A DNA stretch of 64,000 bases from Mesorhabditis belari. Taxonomy: Eukaryota; Nematoda; Chromadorea; Rhabditida; Rhabditidae. The stretch's first letter is position 1. Each line of letters opens with the position of its first letter. The notes beneath the pieces were generated by a model that did not search any database, was not told the DNA's origin, and saw only the letters and a list, made by a program, of their open reading frames with translations. This document shows positions 9,646-20,761 of this stretch, in pieces. The translations under genes and the position numbers were made by a program. The DNA lies in NCBI GenBank assembly GCA_958450365.1, contig CAUEEP010000913.1, forward strand, positions 663,001 to 727,000, written 5' to 3'.

Positions 9646-11070
9646 ATGGCAGATCCAGGTCTTAATGATGCCAAGATTGTGAGAAGTTTTCACTTGCTCT
9701 CTACATTTTTTTTTAGGTGGCTGAAAATTTGCTGATCACCTCGATCGAGGAGGAAAAAAGAACGGACCAGCCGCTACTGAAGTTCCTCAGACGATGAGCC
9801 ACAAAGACGCAACATCAGACAACAAGAGTCGACAACACCGTCGTGCATCGGGAGCTGCAGAAACTGCGCGTGGAAAAGGTGACGGCAGAAAGAAAGTCGA
9901 CAAGGATCAACAGGTATTTTAAAAAGTAGTAGCCCCTCTCTATAAGCACAAGTCTCTGAAAGTATAACTGTTGCAGCGCGGCAACACTAGAAAATGAGGC
10001 AAGAGGTGAAATACAAAGTGAAAACTACTCAAAACCTCTTAAAATATCACCAATAGATTAAGCGTATTTGAATACCCCAGAAAATGCAAACCAGACTCGA
10101 CAAAACGCGTAAAATAGGTTCTGGCTAGGTCGAGTCAAAATGTCCCCCCCCCCGAACTTGAAACGTTAGGGAGGGTCGATTGTAAAAATCGACTAGTTAA
10201 TGTTTGTTTCATTTAGGATAAGAATGGCCGCTATGCTCAATCAGTTTTACAGACTCATCAAAGCAAACATTCTGAAGGCGAAAAACGTCGAACTCGCTCT
10301 CATAATGGTATTTTTATAGCTAAAACGTTATGGTTAATTTTTAGGGAACAAGGCTGGTGAAAATGAAGTTGCTGGCAACCAGCCAAGGCAATCAAAGGCA
10401 TCAACACATACAGTGTCTCAAAATAGCAACGGTGATGGATATTATTGCAGTGAGGAATGTAGGTAATTAAGTGACTTTATCGAGTATTACATTAAACTAG
10501 ATGACGATCTCGAGGAGCCATTCTCTGACACCGATGATGAAACGGTGCGTCATCGCCCTGAGAAGCCCAATTTGTTCATCCCACGTGGCCGTATTCGAAC
10601 TCTTTCCGGAACGGTAACTTTCTTTTATTTGTTTGATTCGACTTTGGATCTTTAGGTGCCAGTGATTGGTTACTCACCCAAATGGGGTGGACCTACCATG
10701 TGCCTTTATTGCCTTCAATTCTTTGAACTACCGTATCAAATAGGGGACTTCGAGGAGTTAGCTGAATAAGCGATCATTTTAAACATGAGTGAGCATGAGA
10801 CGCCAATTTCACGCAAAGATGTATGTACATTACACTGCAAAAGGAAATCGCAGCTAAATCATGCATCATCTCAACCTTGACTCACCTGAGAACCTGGTAG
10901 ATATTTTTCTTTTGAAATTTGTATGTATGTATGTAATTTAGGTATTTGTTAATGAGTACATTGAGCATCTCAGAAAGAGGGTTGAGCGGCAGGAATGCAT
11001 TCTTTGCGGGAAAACCATTGCAGCTAGGAACGCTTTGATGAACCATATGCGTAAGAGGAATCATAGAGAG
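9646..11070 (+). pseudogene. ZNF277: Truncated ZNF277-like zinc-finger gene, unit 1
   Basis: Homologue of metazoan ZNF277, a C2H2 zinc-finger protein. Plus-strand exons give MSHKDATSDNKSRQ (ATG 9794), DKNGRYAQSVLQTHQSKH, GYYCSEE, DDLEEPFSDTDDET and PTMCLYCLQFFELPYQIG (first finger). The gene then jumps, missing the HLLNEH...DLKRYIEHW and LPEDYLLRQHLAMRH exons, to a damaged finger and to CILCGKTIAARNALMNHM with H-x5-H. It ends at the donor after NHRE (11070), where RNase H intron sequence follows directly. Stops seen at CR-G-TAA and ELAE-TAA fall in short introns when compared with unit 4. The exon losses make it a pseudogene. Confidence 0.8.
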
Positions 11071-11198
11071 GTAAAGGTTTATTTGTTTTTCAAATTTAGA
11101 CAATTCTAAACTCATAGAATGTTAGTGGACCATAAACTTTTTTGTTGAATAACTTGACATTTTGCTGTATAACGGTTATTTATTTGGTTATGTTACAG

Positions 11199-12337
11199 GC
11201 TTTACGAAGGACTCTACATGGGCATGGGCCAATCGGAATTTTGATGAGAAGACGCCATACTTATACACAGATGCTTCCCGTGTTGAGACGAAAAAGGACG
11301 AGCCAAAACGAACAGGAATTGCGTTCTTCTTCGGCAATAATCATCCACTCAATTTGTAAGGGCTTAATCATGCTATAATTATAGTACCGAATGTTAAAAT
11401 TAGGAAAATGCCTCGGATAATTTCTAAAAAAAAAATTTTTTGAATTTAGGGGTCTGGACATCGGTGAAAGGAGCTCTGCCTTTACTGGTGAACTGCTGGC
11501 GATGAATGTCGCCCTTCATCGACTTTATTTTTGGGGAGGATTCAAGTAAGCTTTATTCATTTGTACAATAATAATAAGTACCGGCAATTTTGTGTGTAAA
11601 AAAGTTTTTGATGATCTAGGGGCCAGCAGGTGATTGTACGGACGGATTGTTTAAACCTGATGCATTGGTTGTGGAATCTGGAGAACTCGCAGAAGAAACA
11701 GAGACCGCTGCAGGACCATCATTCGACAGAGGAGGATACCAAAAAGTTTGTTGTTGCATTTGTATTGCTCTACATTTTGCGTTCAGTTTACAAAATCTAC
11801 TGCGTCTCTTGAGATGTTTTCCGAAAGGACGCGTCACTATGCAATGGGTACAAAGTCACGTCCCCAAATTCCCCGATTGTGGAAACGATAATGTAATGCT
11901 TTTGAATATGCTATTTACAAAATGATTTATATAGTTCTTCTCCAATTTACTTTGATTGGTTTTCTTAATTTTAGGCAGATAAATTAGCTCGAGACGCGAT
12001 CAAACTTGACGTCGAAACTCCCAAGGAGGCAAAGGAACGTTCCAAGAAGCCAAAGAAACAAGACAAAACTTCCAAGGAGGAAAAGAAAATTACACCTTGG
12101 GATCCATCTATTCATCAAATTACCTTTGGCAAGTCCCTTTTCAATTTATTTGGAAGAAAACAATTCTGTATTTAGTGAAAACAATTCGTATTTTTAGGTA
12201 ACGACGAAAAATCACCATTCAAACCGCAAGAAATTCAATACGATAAGAACTCATCAATCGCAAAGCTTTTGAAGGACAAAAACCCAAACCTTTTGATGGA
12301 CATTGTGCGCGAGATTAATAAAGACTGGGATATGTAA
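11199..12337 (+). pseudogene. RNase H1-type gene lacking first exons, unit 1 right
   Basis: Exons from GFTKDSTWAWANRNF onward are present: YTDAS, GELLAMNVALHRL, RTDCLNLM, WVQSHV, ADKLARDAI, a lysine-rich linker and VREINKDWDM before TAA 12337. All four catalytic acidic positions remain. The two N-terminal exons are gone because the inversion breakpoint lies in the preceding intron; truncated ZNF277 now sits upstream in the same orientation. The GC-AG intron is kept. It differs noticeably from the left-arm copy (for example MHWLWNLENSQ versus MDELWNRQNPE). Confidence 0.75.
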
Positions 12338-12507
12338 TAAATATTTATTATGCTTTGAAATTTTTCATGACCATTATAACGGTTGATGAGCAAAGTTATC
12401 TGGCGATTATTGAGAATTTCCTCTAGCAACTTTTAATCCAATTATCTAGTTATTTGTGCGAAATTTAATTGTTTTTTTCATTTAGGGGTAGAACGACGCT
12501 AAGCAAA

Positions 12508-12863
12508 ATGCGGTTCGAAATGCGAAAGCTCAGGTCATTCCCAATGGAGAAGCTATGCTACGACCTAAAGCTAGAGATCTTCGAGCAAATGAACCCGAGG
12601 GATGCGATTGAATTGGTCAAAGTGAACGTAGGATTTCGATCGATACTGTTGTGGAAACCTTGGATAGTTTTTGGGAATCACGTGCGCGAGATTTGGATGT
12701 ATGGAGAGATTCGCCTTGGGAAATTTTCCCTCTATTACCTTTCCTCATTCAATGCAATAGATGCCGATCTCCACTTTCCATTGATTGAACGAATCCACTC
12801 GTGTGACCAATTGTCGATGTTGATAAAGGACGAATACGACGAGGACGACGAAGACGACGAGGA

Positions 12864-12896
<33 letters not shown>

Positions 12897-13687
12897 GGAC
12901 GACGACGACGAGGACGACGAGGACGACGATGACAAGAGCAAGTCCAACTTTACCGACGGACACGCGATCATTCTGAATCAATTGAAATCTGTGAAATATT
13001 TGAATCTCGAGGTGTACGGAAGAAAGTCTTTGCTGAAATTAATTGAGAATTTCCACTCGAAGATTGAAAAAACGGTTAAATTAGAGGTGCATGATATTCA
13101 CGCTTTGTTCGAAGAAAATCAAGTGATCAGGGAGCTTTTTTGAGAATTTCATTACAATTCAGATGAATGACTGTGAAGAAGTCTGCCTTGTATGTGATGA
13201 GTTTTCTTTGTTGAACTCAGAATTTAACTCCGGATTGCAATTCTACTTGGATGCTTTTATCAAGACTTCGATCAAATTATTGCACATCGCGCACATGGAA
13301 GAGGATCATCTTGAAGAGGCCGTGCATTTAATCGTTAAAAAGAGAATGCTGAGCAAGAATTTGAAGGCGGCTGTTCGTGTTTATTGTGCTTCTGTTGAAT
13401 CCCTGGAGATGATTCCCCGAATCCTCGATTTTCTTTCACAATTCCCTGGAATGGAGCGATTCGACGGAGCAAATGAGCCAGAAGTCATCAAAATGGCGAC
13501 CGAACACTTGGTCGGAGTGGGGGTGAAGCTTGATTTCAAGGACGCTCTATTTTTTCGACGAAACATTGACTCGAGCAGGGATTGTGTCTACATGCTTGAA
13601 TGCATACCCAAGCGGTACAATTCTAGTCTATGGACCGAATTTTACGCCTTCTACGTTCAACCGCAATCGGAAATGATCCAATTTTGA
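12508..13687 (+). pseudogene. F-box-like gene with frameshift, unit 1 right
   Basis: Same protein as the left-arm copy but of right-arm type (GKFSLYYLSSFNAIDADLH). The acidic tract is a long EDD repeat. An extra T in the T-run near 13140 (GAGCTTTTTTGAG) causes a stop after QVIRELF; the frame resumes from 13163 to the normal end at 13687. This could be a true mutation or a homopolymer sequencing error. A trans-splice-like acceptor (TTTTTTTCATTTAG) lies just upstream at about 12472-12485. Confidence 0.6.
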
Positions 13688-13831
13688 GGGTTTTTCTTGA
13701 GTTTTGTACAATTTTGTTCTTAGATTGTGACATTTTTCCTATTTTTAATGGTCTCTGAATAACAGGTGAATAAAAGGAAATTTCTTTATTTTATTCAATT
13801 CTTTTTTTGAAAATGGGAAGGGGGATGCTTT

Positions 13832-14471
13832 TCAATAGCCGATAAGATATTACTCTACAATAGCCCCTTTCAACTCCTCGATTTCGCCGAATACCTTCGG
13901 TTTGTTTTTGACTTGAATTCATTCATCACAAATTTAGTGAGCTCAACTACTACACCGGTCCGAACTACAAGAACTGGCCGATTTGCTGAACGAGGTGATG
14001 GCCGAAGAATCCTTCAAATTAAATGTTAATTAAAAGAATTCTTAATTTTACTTGGTCTTTGTTTAGTTCACGGATCAATGGGATTGGGAGAAGAGCAGCT
14101 GTCGTCGACCTATTCTCAACAACAAAGAAAAGGAAAAGGAGAAACGTGAGTAATACATTGTGAATTGGTGGTTATATATTAGCAAGATTTGTTTAGCTCA
14201 ACCCGTCTCTCTGGAGGAAATTCAACAGGTCAAAGCGATGCAATCGGCAGAAAAGGTTGAAGAACAAAATATGATGCAGGTGTCTTTGTCTTTCTTTTTT
14301 ATTTTCTAAACTTTCTCTTTAGCCGATCAGCAGTCAAGAGCGTGTCGACTACAACCCCGGCTTGACGGATCAATTGCCACAGGTATGTGAAAACGTTCCT
14401 TTGTACTTTTTGTTTACCATTCATCTATTTAGGCCACTTATAACTATATAATTCCCAATCGAATATTTTGA
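13832..14471 (+). pseudogene. CK1-like kinase C-terminal fragment, unit 1 right
   Basis: Exons spell SPFQLLDFAEYL, RELNYYT..., FTDQWDWEKSSCRRP, PVSLEEIQQVKAMQ, PISSQERVDYNPGLTDQ and ATYNYIIPNRIF. This is the end of a casein-kinase-1 family C-lobe (the D-x-F/W-D-W-E type ending) plus its tail. No kinase N-lobe or catalytic loop exists upstream, where the F-box gene ends 145 bp away. This copy has a two-base deletion (AAGAACTGGCC versus AAGAACTTCGCC) and the GTATGT donor seen in unit 4 is lost, so it is non-functional. Confidence 0.6.
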
Positions 14472-14784
14472 CACGCCTCTACGGGGCTTCTGATAAATGC
14501 ACGATCTACTCATCGCGTTCAAGAACTCTCCTCTCATCAACAAATGAAACTCGTCTCGACTACAATGATTTCAAACTCGAAACATTTTGCAGATTAATGA
14601 ATACGAAACGTTAAATATTCTACTAGTTCTGTTTTTTTCATGAAAGATTCTTTAATGATATCTTCTGGAAATTTGATTGTGTATAACTGGGTAGAGTCAC
14701 CTTGTATACTTTTTCAACGCTGAAACTTTTATCACATCACCGGTATTTTAAAAGTAATAAAAGATAACAAAGAATGAAAGCAAA

Positions 14785-15192
14785 CTATGAATCGGCTCGA
14801 CCATCGGTGTGTTTCTTTTGTTGACCCTCGTGCCAAGCTTTGCGAAGGGTTTTAAAATGTGTGGTATGGGAGCAAGTGGAAATAAATGCTTCAAATGTTA
14901 TAGTATATCATATACTGTTATTATAGTAAATCGGATATTAATAATGAACCTTTTCATTTCATCATCCCCCTTGTCATAAAGTTCTTTCATCATCGACATA
15001 AGTGATTCATTTGGGTCACTTGACGAACCAGGCGTGTCGAACTTGGGAGCACTAAAATTAAATGAATAAATATAAGTTCGCATAAATGTAGGTAACTTTT
15101 TCTTTTTGAGCTCAGTCTAAACGAGTGATTTCATCCCAATGCTTTTCCTCGCTTTCTTTGCGCAACATCACCAGCAACATATCCGTTTTTTG
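14785..15192 (-). pseudogene. CACYBP: CacyBP/SIP C-terminal (SGS) fragment, unit 1
   Basis: Minus-strand exons encode KTDMLLVMLRKESEEKHWDE, then SDPNESLMSMMKELYDKG and KAWHEGQQKKHTDGR, matching the C-terminal SGS region of calcyclin-binding protein, a Siah-1/Skp1 adaptor. The N-terminal and CS domains are absent. The last intron's acceptor is TTTTAA instead of TTTTAG as in unit 4, a two-base deletion shifts the frame at RLD (TTTAGACTGAG), and an extra A lies at the start. It is clearly a pseudogene. It is convergent with the CK1 tail; the 313 bases between them hold nothing recognisable. Confidence 0.75.
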
Positions 15193-15676
15193 CTAAATTA
15201 TCACAAAGTTTACAGAAGAAAGTAGCCTCCTACTTTCACGTAGGAATCCTTGGTCACTATTGGTCACAAAAATATTCTGGGCACTGATATACTACACATC
15301 AGAAATTTCGGAGATAGCACACTCTAATCTTTTATAGGAGGGAAATTTGAGCTGACTTTGTAATTTCAATTTAAGCAGAGTGAAAGGAAAACACAAAGAG
15401 GTAAAACTGGAAAATATTTCTTTCAACGGGATAGCTGGGACTTGGTTGGAGATTAAAAAGCAAAAGACAATACTTTATAAGCAAAAAAATTTAGACGAAA
15501 AGTAAACCTGTGTTGATGTGTAGAAATTGGAAGTCAAAGAGAGCAAAGGAAGAGAAGCTAGAAAAAAAGGAATGTTCTCGAAGCAGCTCGATTAGTTGAA
15601 GGCCGCCATAGGGTGAATAGAACGAATGAACTCTAATAGATTTGTCAATTAAGATGTTCAATTAAACTTTCAAACC
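15193..15676. other. Spacer between CacyBP fragment and rap-2, unit 1
   Basis: AT-rich sequence that should hold upstream CacyBP exons if that gene were complete, but no CS-domain sequence is seen. It includes the rap-2 3' flank. Nothing coding is supported. Confidence 0.45.
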
Positions 15677-16512
15677 TTAAAGTATACTGCAACATCCTTT
15701 ACGTTGTCGGGCTCTGTTTTGTACATAGTTCATCTCGCGGACAATTTCAGCAAATGTGACGTTTACCTGTCAATATTGTTTTTTTAAAGGTTTAGTTCTA
15801 GTTTGATGGTTGTTCATAAGTCAAACAAACATACATTATGTGCATTTTTTGCTGAACATTCGGTGAAAGGACATGACCAATATTCGGCCAAAGCCAAGCC
15901 CTCTTCTGTTCGAATCTAGAAATAATAAAATTTTTTAAAAGCCTAAAATTTTACCTGTCTTTGATGAGCTAAATCGCATTTATTTCCAACCAAAAGAATA
16001 GGCACTTGTTCGGTTCCCTAAAGAGAATATATCCAAAAAAGATAAACAATCACCTACTTTAACTCGGATAATTTGCTCCCTCATCGTTTTGATATCGTGA
16101 AAAGTTTGTTGACTTGTTATTGAGTAGACTACGACAAAACCCTAAACAAGATCAATCATAACTGCATTATGTCGTATTTGAGAAGCGCACTAAAAAAATA
16201 ACCTGTCCATTTTTAATGTATAAATCTCGCATCGATGCGAATTGCTCCTAAACCGCTGTATCCAAGATTTCGAGAACGCATGGTTGACCATCAGCCTAAA
16301 AAAATAAATTGAGACGGTTTGCATGTAAAAATTACCTCAATTTCCTTTCGATAGAAATCTTCAATGGTTGGGTCGTATTTTTCGATGAATGAGCCGGAAA
16401 CAAATTAAACGGTGAGCTAAATAAAAAGGTAAATGGATAAAAGAATGTAAAATATTACCGCTGATTTGCCCACACCACCCGATCCCAACACGACCACTTT
16501 GAACTCCCTCAT
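15677..16512 (-). pseudogene. rap-2: Rap2-type small GTPase, unit 1 copy
   Basis: Ras-superfamily GTPase of the Rap2 type. Seven exons on minus start at ATG 16512: MREFKVVVLGSGGVGKSA (P-loop), [20 protein letters not shown] (effector loop), [46 protein letters not shown] (NKxD box), FTECSAKN (SAK box) and a tail ending CCSIL, a CAAX-type prenylation signal. Two nonsense changes exist: TAA where Rap proteins have Q in LTVQF (shared by all four copies), and DTAV-TAG-E in place of the switch II DTAGTE kept in unit 4. Exon structure is otherwise perfect, so this was a real gene until recently. Confidence 0.9.
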
Positions 16513-18937
16513 CTGAAAAGGAAATAAATATTACAGATCTGTATTTCAAGTTATAAGCAATCTGAAAAAAGAAGACGCTTGTAGAGAGGAAAATAGATTA
16601 TTGTAAAACAAATTGAAGTCAAACAAACAATTAAAGACAAATGCCACGAGGAAAGATTGAACATTACTTATGCAGTAGTTGTTCCGAAGATTTACATCAA
16701 AACTTATCGTTACATAAGTTTAAGGATGTAAGGTTTCATTACAGTAATCCGGGATAAAAGTTCAGCAAATTCAGCAAACAAGGCCGAATTTCATTCCAGC
16801 ATACTGTAAAAAGTGTCTGACAAGAGATTTGAACTATCTAAACTTAAAATTTCAAATCTGGAAAAGCCATAAGCTACAAAAGTGACTTTTTGGAGCAATC
16901 TTGAGTCGAACTTTAGTACCTTTATTCTGAAAACAAGTTCCTTTTCAAAAAGCAAATATTTTAGGGTTTCTCATGTCAAAATATCATCTCATTTCTTTTC
17001 GCGATTCAGCCGAAACTCCGACCGGATTGTATCATAAAACAAGAGTTTCCATTTTGATTTCAATAAATATCTTGAACAATATTATTGCCAAAAATAGACA
17101 TTCTCATTAATTCCTTTCACGTTGAATAAAGATATCAATAAAGATATGAAACAGTCAAATCTTTCACACAAATGCTTATTCTTTTGTTTTTATGTATTGG
17201 TTTGGTGCAGGTTTGATTAGTTAAAAGTTGTGGTTTCTTAAGAAATTTCAAGGTTCAAACGTTCAAAGTGTGTTCGAGTGATAGTGATTGCTCAAAGACT
17301 CTTCCACTTTTCCTTTTTTTACATTCTTTTGAGGTGAAACTCAATAATTCACACTGGCCAAGAAACGAATTAATTCGAAAATCGATTGTAATTTGTTGAA
17401 AGGTGAATAGATTGATGAAGTGGAGAGATTTTGTGGGTAAAAGAAAAATAAAAGTGGATATGGTTAATGGTTGTAGTGAAGTGGTTGTAGTAGTGATGGT
17501 TGTAGTAGTTCTTGCAAAGTTTACGAGGTTTTTTAGGCCTTTATTCTTATTTGCAAGTTGATATTTTTTAAAAAGAATAATCATGGATCTTTTTTTTCTA
17601 TTGATTGTAATTGTTCTTTTAAAAAATATCAACTTACATATAAAAATGAAGTAAAACTCAAGGAAATCACAAGAGAGGCCTCAAAAAGCTCGTAAACTTT
17701 ACAAGAGCTGAAAACTTAAAAAAAATCAAACTGGGAATCGTTTTTATTAATGTAATATGAATAGAATCCTACATAGAAATATGTGGGAAGTGTAGAAAGA
17801 AACTCTATTCAGAACGCAGAACGAAATCCTACTATTAGAGTCACTTTTGCGGCGAATCAAAGAAAAACTCTCGATTGGTTCAAGGTCGATTCACTGCACA
17901 CAATATGTAAACAAAAGAAATTAAAGATTTTCTTTCTATTTCAAGTTTTTCTATAGTTTGAGTCAATTCTTTTCCTAGCTTTTTGGGGAGATCAACAAAA
18001 ACTGTTTGTTAATCGATTGGGTAAAATTTAGCAACATTTAGCAACAATTTAGCAACAAAGTTCAGCGTTTGAAAGTTAATCTAGTGATGATTAAAAGTTA
18101 CAAGGGATAATAGATGTAAGTTTGGAAGGAGAAAACAATAGTTGTTTAACAAAATGGGAAGAGCATTTCATTTCATTTCTTGCGGGTACTTTTCATTCTT
18201 TTTTTTTCTTCCGAAAATCTTTGTTCCAAAAAAAGAGAAAAGAATTGGTAGACATAACAAAGAATGGAAAAGGGAAGGGGAAAAGAAAAGGAATGAGTTC
18301 AGGGAGAAAGGGAAGGGGAAGAAGGGGAAACGTGGGAATCACAAATGAATGAAGACACGAAAATAAGAAAAGCAAAAAGCGAAAACGAAGAAAGAGTTCG
18401 TATTGATATATTGCATGATTCTACCGGAATGATCTTTTAAACCAAACCTGAAGCAAAGCCGATACCTAACTTCTAGCCTAGTTCGGAAAGATTTACTTTG
18501 AAACAATCCTACACAGTACCAATGAATACTGTAGACGTTTCTTGGTATTACGGTAAGCCGTTATTAGCTGATATCAATGTCAACAAAATCATGCTTCAAA
18601 AATTAAACAAACCATGTTTTTTTTCTGCGAGACTAATCAAAATTTGACAAAGAGCTTCCATAAAGTCTAATTTATTAAATTTCCGTCAATTTTTGGTAGA
18701 TTTCAGAGAGATTTCCCACAATCTAAATTAAGAACCTAATTAATACCAACATTTCAAATTTAATCCGCTCATTCTCTATTGGATTTTCCCATCTTTCGTA
18801 CTTATCAAAAGATCCGCTTAAATCACGGAATGAGTTTTTTGAAAACTTTTGATAAGGATTCTGAAAAACGAAAAAATGAAAAATGAAAAAATCTGAAAAA
18901 CGATCTTCTCAAAGCTTTATTTATTGGTCTCAAAAAA
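16513..18937. other. Spacer from rap-2 to unit 2 lysozyme, including unit junction
   Basis: Contains the rap-2 5' flank (to 17306), the unit 1/unit 2 junction at CTTCCA-CTTTT, a GTAGTAGTG-type repeat at about 17465-17510, the TTAGCAACA repeat and the purine-rich tract. Its sequence is like the corresponding part of unit 1, without the long palindrome. No gene is recognised. Confidence 0.5.
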
Positions 18938-20200
18938 ATGAAAGTGCTCCTAATTTTCGCTATTCTTTTTCTCCAAGTTTCAGCAAAACTCGGCTGGGAT
19001 GGGATTCAAGTGAGTGAGATGAGATTGAATTCGATTATATTTTTTCGTCTAACTGACAATGAGCTACCGTATCGAGAGTGGAAATGATATAAAGTATCCT
19101 AGGCGGTGACCGTATCGGGATTTGAATGTCTCAAGAAAAATGGATACGATTTCTTTGTGGCACGAGTCGGAAGATCGGTAAAGTGGATTAGACGCAACAG
19201 GCCCGTAGCCAGAAAAGTTTTTACTCCAAAAGCCAACAACCATGGCTAGTCAGGTCAAAGTCAGTGGCTTTCGATTGGTCTGCCCCGGAATTACTGTTGG
19301 ATTTGATCTAAAGCCTTGGCTTTGGCTTTGGCTTGACTTGGAAATCGGGTCCAGAAGCAGCCGTTATATGGGGAAATTACAAATTACATTTACGATCTCT
19401 TTGCTAATTGTTTTCAAAATCTTCTTAAAGTCATTAGAAACATACTACAATACCTTTTCCAGAATAACATCGTCGACACGACTGGCATACAAAACATTTT
19501 GAACGCTCGACAGGGTAAATGATTGATACGATTTTGATTTTATAAGCAGATCACAATTACAGCTGGATGGACAGATGTGGATGGATATATTTATCCATGT
19601 ACAACATCGTCATGTCCATCGGGAGCCGTACAAGTCGAGAATACGATCAAAGCAATCAATGCTAAAGGAGCAAAGGTGATTTCGATGGAAATCGGATGAA
19701 TCGACTGATTGTCAAAAGAAAGAAAGCTTCCTTTCAGATGAATACCTTGTGGATGGACATTGAAGGCACTTGGCCATCTGATACAAAACACAATCAGCAA
19801 TTTATTCAAGGAATGATCGACCAAGCTGAGGTAGAGACTTCTATAAGATGGGAAAATGACCGTACTCCGGTTGCTTTTTATAAAAGTCTGATCAACCTAG
19901 ATCAAGTTGAAATATCAAAATTTCAGAAAATGAATGTCAAAGTGGGCATCTACGCAGCCCATTATGATTACCCGGAGATCACGGGAAATTGGAATGGAGC
20001 ATCGAAATATCCACTTTGGTGGGCAAATTATAATGGAGAAGCGAATCTTGATCAGTAAGTTGCGAGAAAAGGTAATAGTTTAAAGCAAAATTTCTAGTTT
20101 CGTGGCTTTTGGTGGTTGGACAAAGCCGACAATTCATCAATACAAAGGAACAACATCGGGACCTTGTGGAGTTTCGATGGATCTCAGTTATAAACCATAA
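18938..20200 (+). CDS. lys: GH25-type lysozyme, unit 2 copy
   Basis: Same gene as in unit 1: signal peptide, VSGFECLKKNGYDFF, VDTTGIQNILNARQ, AGWTDVDGYIYPC, WMDIEG catalytic exon and FVAFGGWTKPTIHQYKG before TAA 20200. This copy keeps the GITVGFDLKPW segment in place of unit 1's poly-T runs. That segment includes a CTTTGG-repeat giving LWLWLDL and has no obvious place in the family, so it may be intronic. Substitutions relative to unit 1 are conservative (NDRTPVAFYKSLINLDQVE). It is the best lysozyme candidate with unit 3, though the NARQ/ITITAGW junction phase is unresolved. Confidence 0.78.
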
Positions 20201-20504
20201 GCATTTTGTTTTTTAAATTCTCGAAATCAAATAAAATCATCCATCTTTCAGAATTTCTTGCAATCACATGCCAAATATATATGTTACATCCGATTATGAA
20301 TGTATTCTTATTCGGAGGTCCAATTTGAAACGTATTCTTAATCGGACGTCCGATTAAAAGATCAGCGTTTGCGCCTTCTACACTCTTCTGTGACTGTGAA
20401 TGTCGAGGTTTTCTGTGAATTAATTTGCAATTAGTTTAAATTATTCCTTGCGTTAACTATAAAAGCATTCATATTTTTTACACAATCGATTCGATAAATT
20501 CTTA

Positions 20505-20761
20505 ATCGACTTTCTTTCTGCCGCCACCTTTTCCACGCGCAGTTTCTGCAGCTCCCGATGCACGACGGTGTTGTCGACTCTTGTTATCTGATGTTGCGTC
20601 TTTGTGGCTCATCGTCTGAGAAACTTCAGTAGCGGCTGGTCCGTTCTTTTTTTCTTACTCGATCGAGGTGATCTTCAAATTTTTAGCCACCTAAAAAAAA
20701 TTCTAGAAAGCAAATGAAAACTTCTCACAATCTTGGCATCATTAAGGCCTGGATCTGCCAT
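20505..20761 (-). pseudogene. ZNF277: ZNF277 N-terminal remnant, unit 2 left
   Basis: Minus-strand remnant with MADPGLNDAKI (20761) and MSHKDATSDNKSRQHRRASG (20612). It breaks at the same base as in unit 1, so the deletion predates tandem amplification. Confidence 0.75.

Larger units (their letters stand above)
63..17306 (+). repeat. Tandem unit 1 of the ~16.6 kb array
   Basis: Unit 1 is set by comparing repeated landmarks: the lysozyme start codon falls at 2418, 18938, 35601 and 52207, giving spacings of 16520, 16663 and 16606. This copy is about 0.5 kb longer than the others because of a private palindrome at 281-1027. It lacks about 107 bp inside its central palindromic element. It is the most diverged of the three full units, carrying its own private frameshifts in the CK1, CacyBP and right-arm F-box copies. 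Confidence 0.93.
11076..17306 (+). repeat. Right arm of unit 1
   Basis: Runs from inside an RNase H intron to the junction CTTCCA at 17306. It carries RNase H (without its first exons), F-box, CK1 tail, CacyBP and rap-2. It matches unit 4 bases 58025-63530 in order and orientation, and the left arm in reverse. Confidence 0.88.

Noticed and set aside
10430..10770. In-frame stops in ZNF277 after CSEECR and after FEELAE
   Set aside because: Comparison with unit 4 shows short introns (about 47 and 38 bp) that remove these stops and restore the finger CLYC...HLLNEH.
11199..12337. RNase H as part of a retrotransposon
   Set aside because: No reverse transcriptase, integrase or terminal repeats nearby, and the gene has several introns with matching phases.
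16370..16440. Reassigned TAA codon (alternative genetic code) to explain LTV-TAA-FVSG in rap-2
   Set aside because: TAA clearly ends rap-2, RNase H and lysozyme in the same window, so a simple nonsense mutation is more likely.
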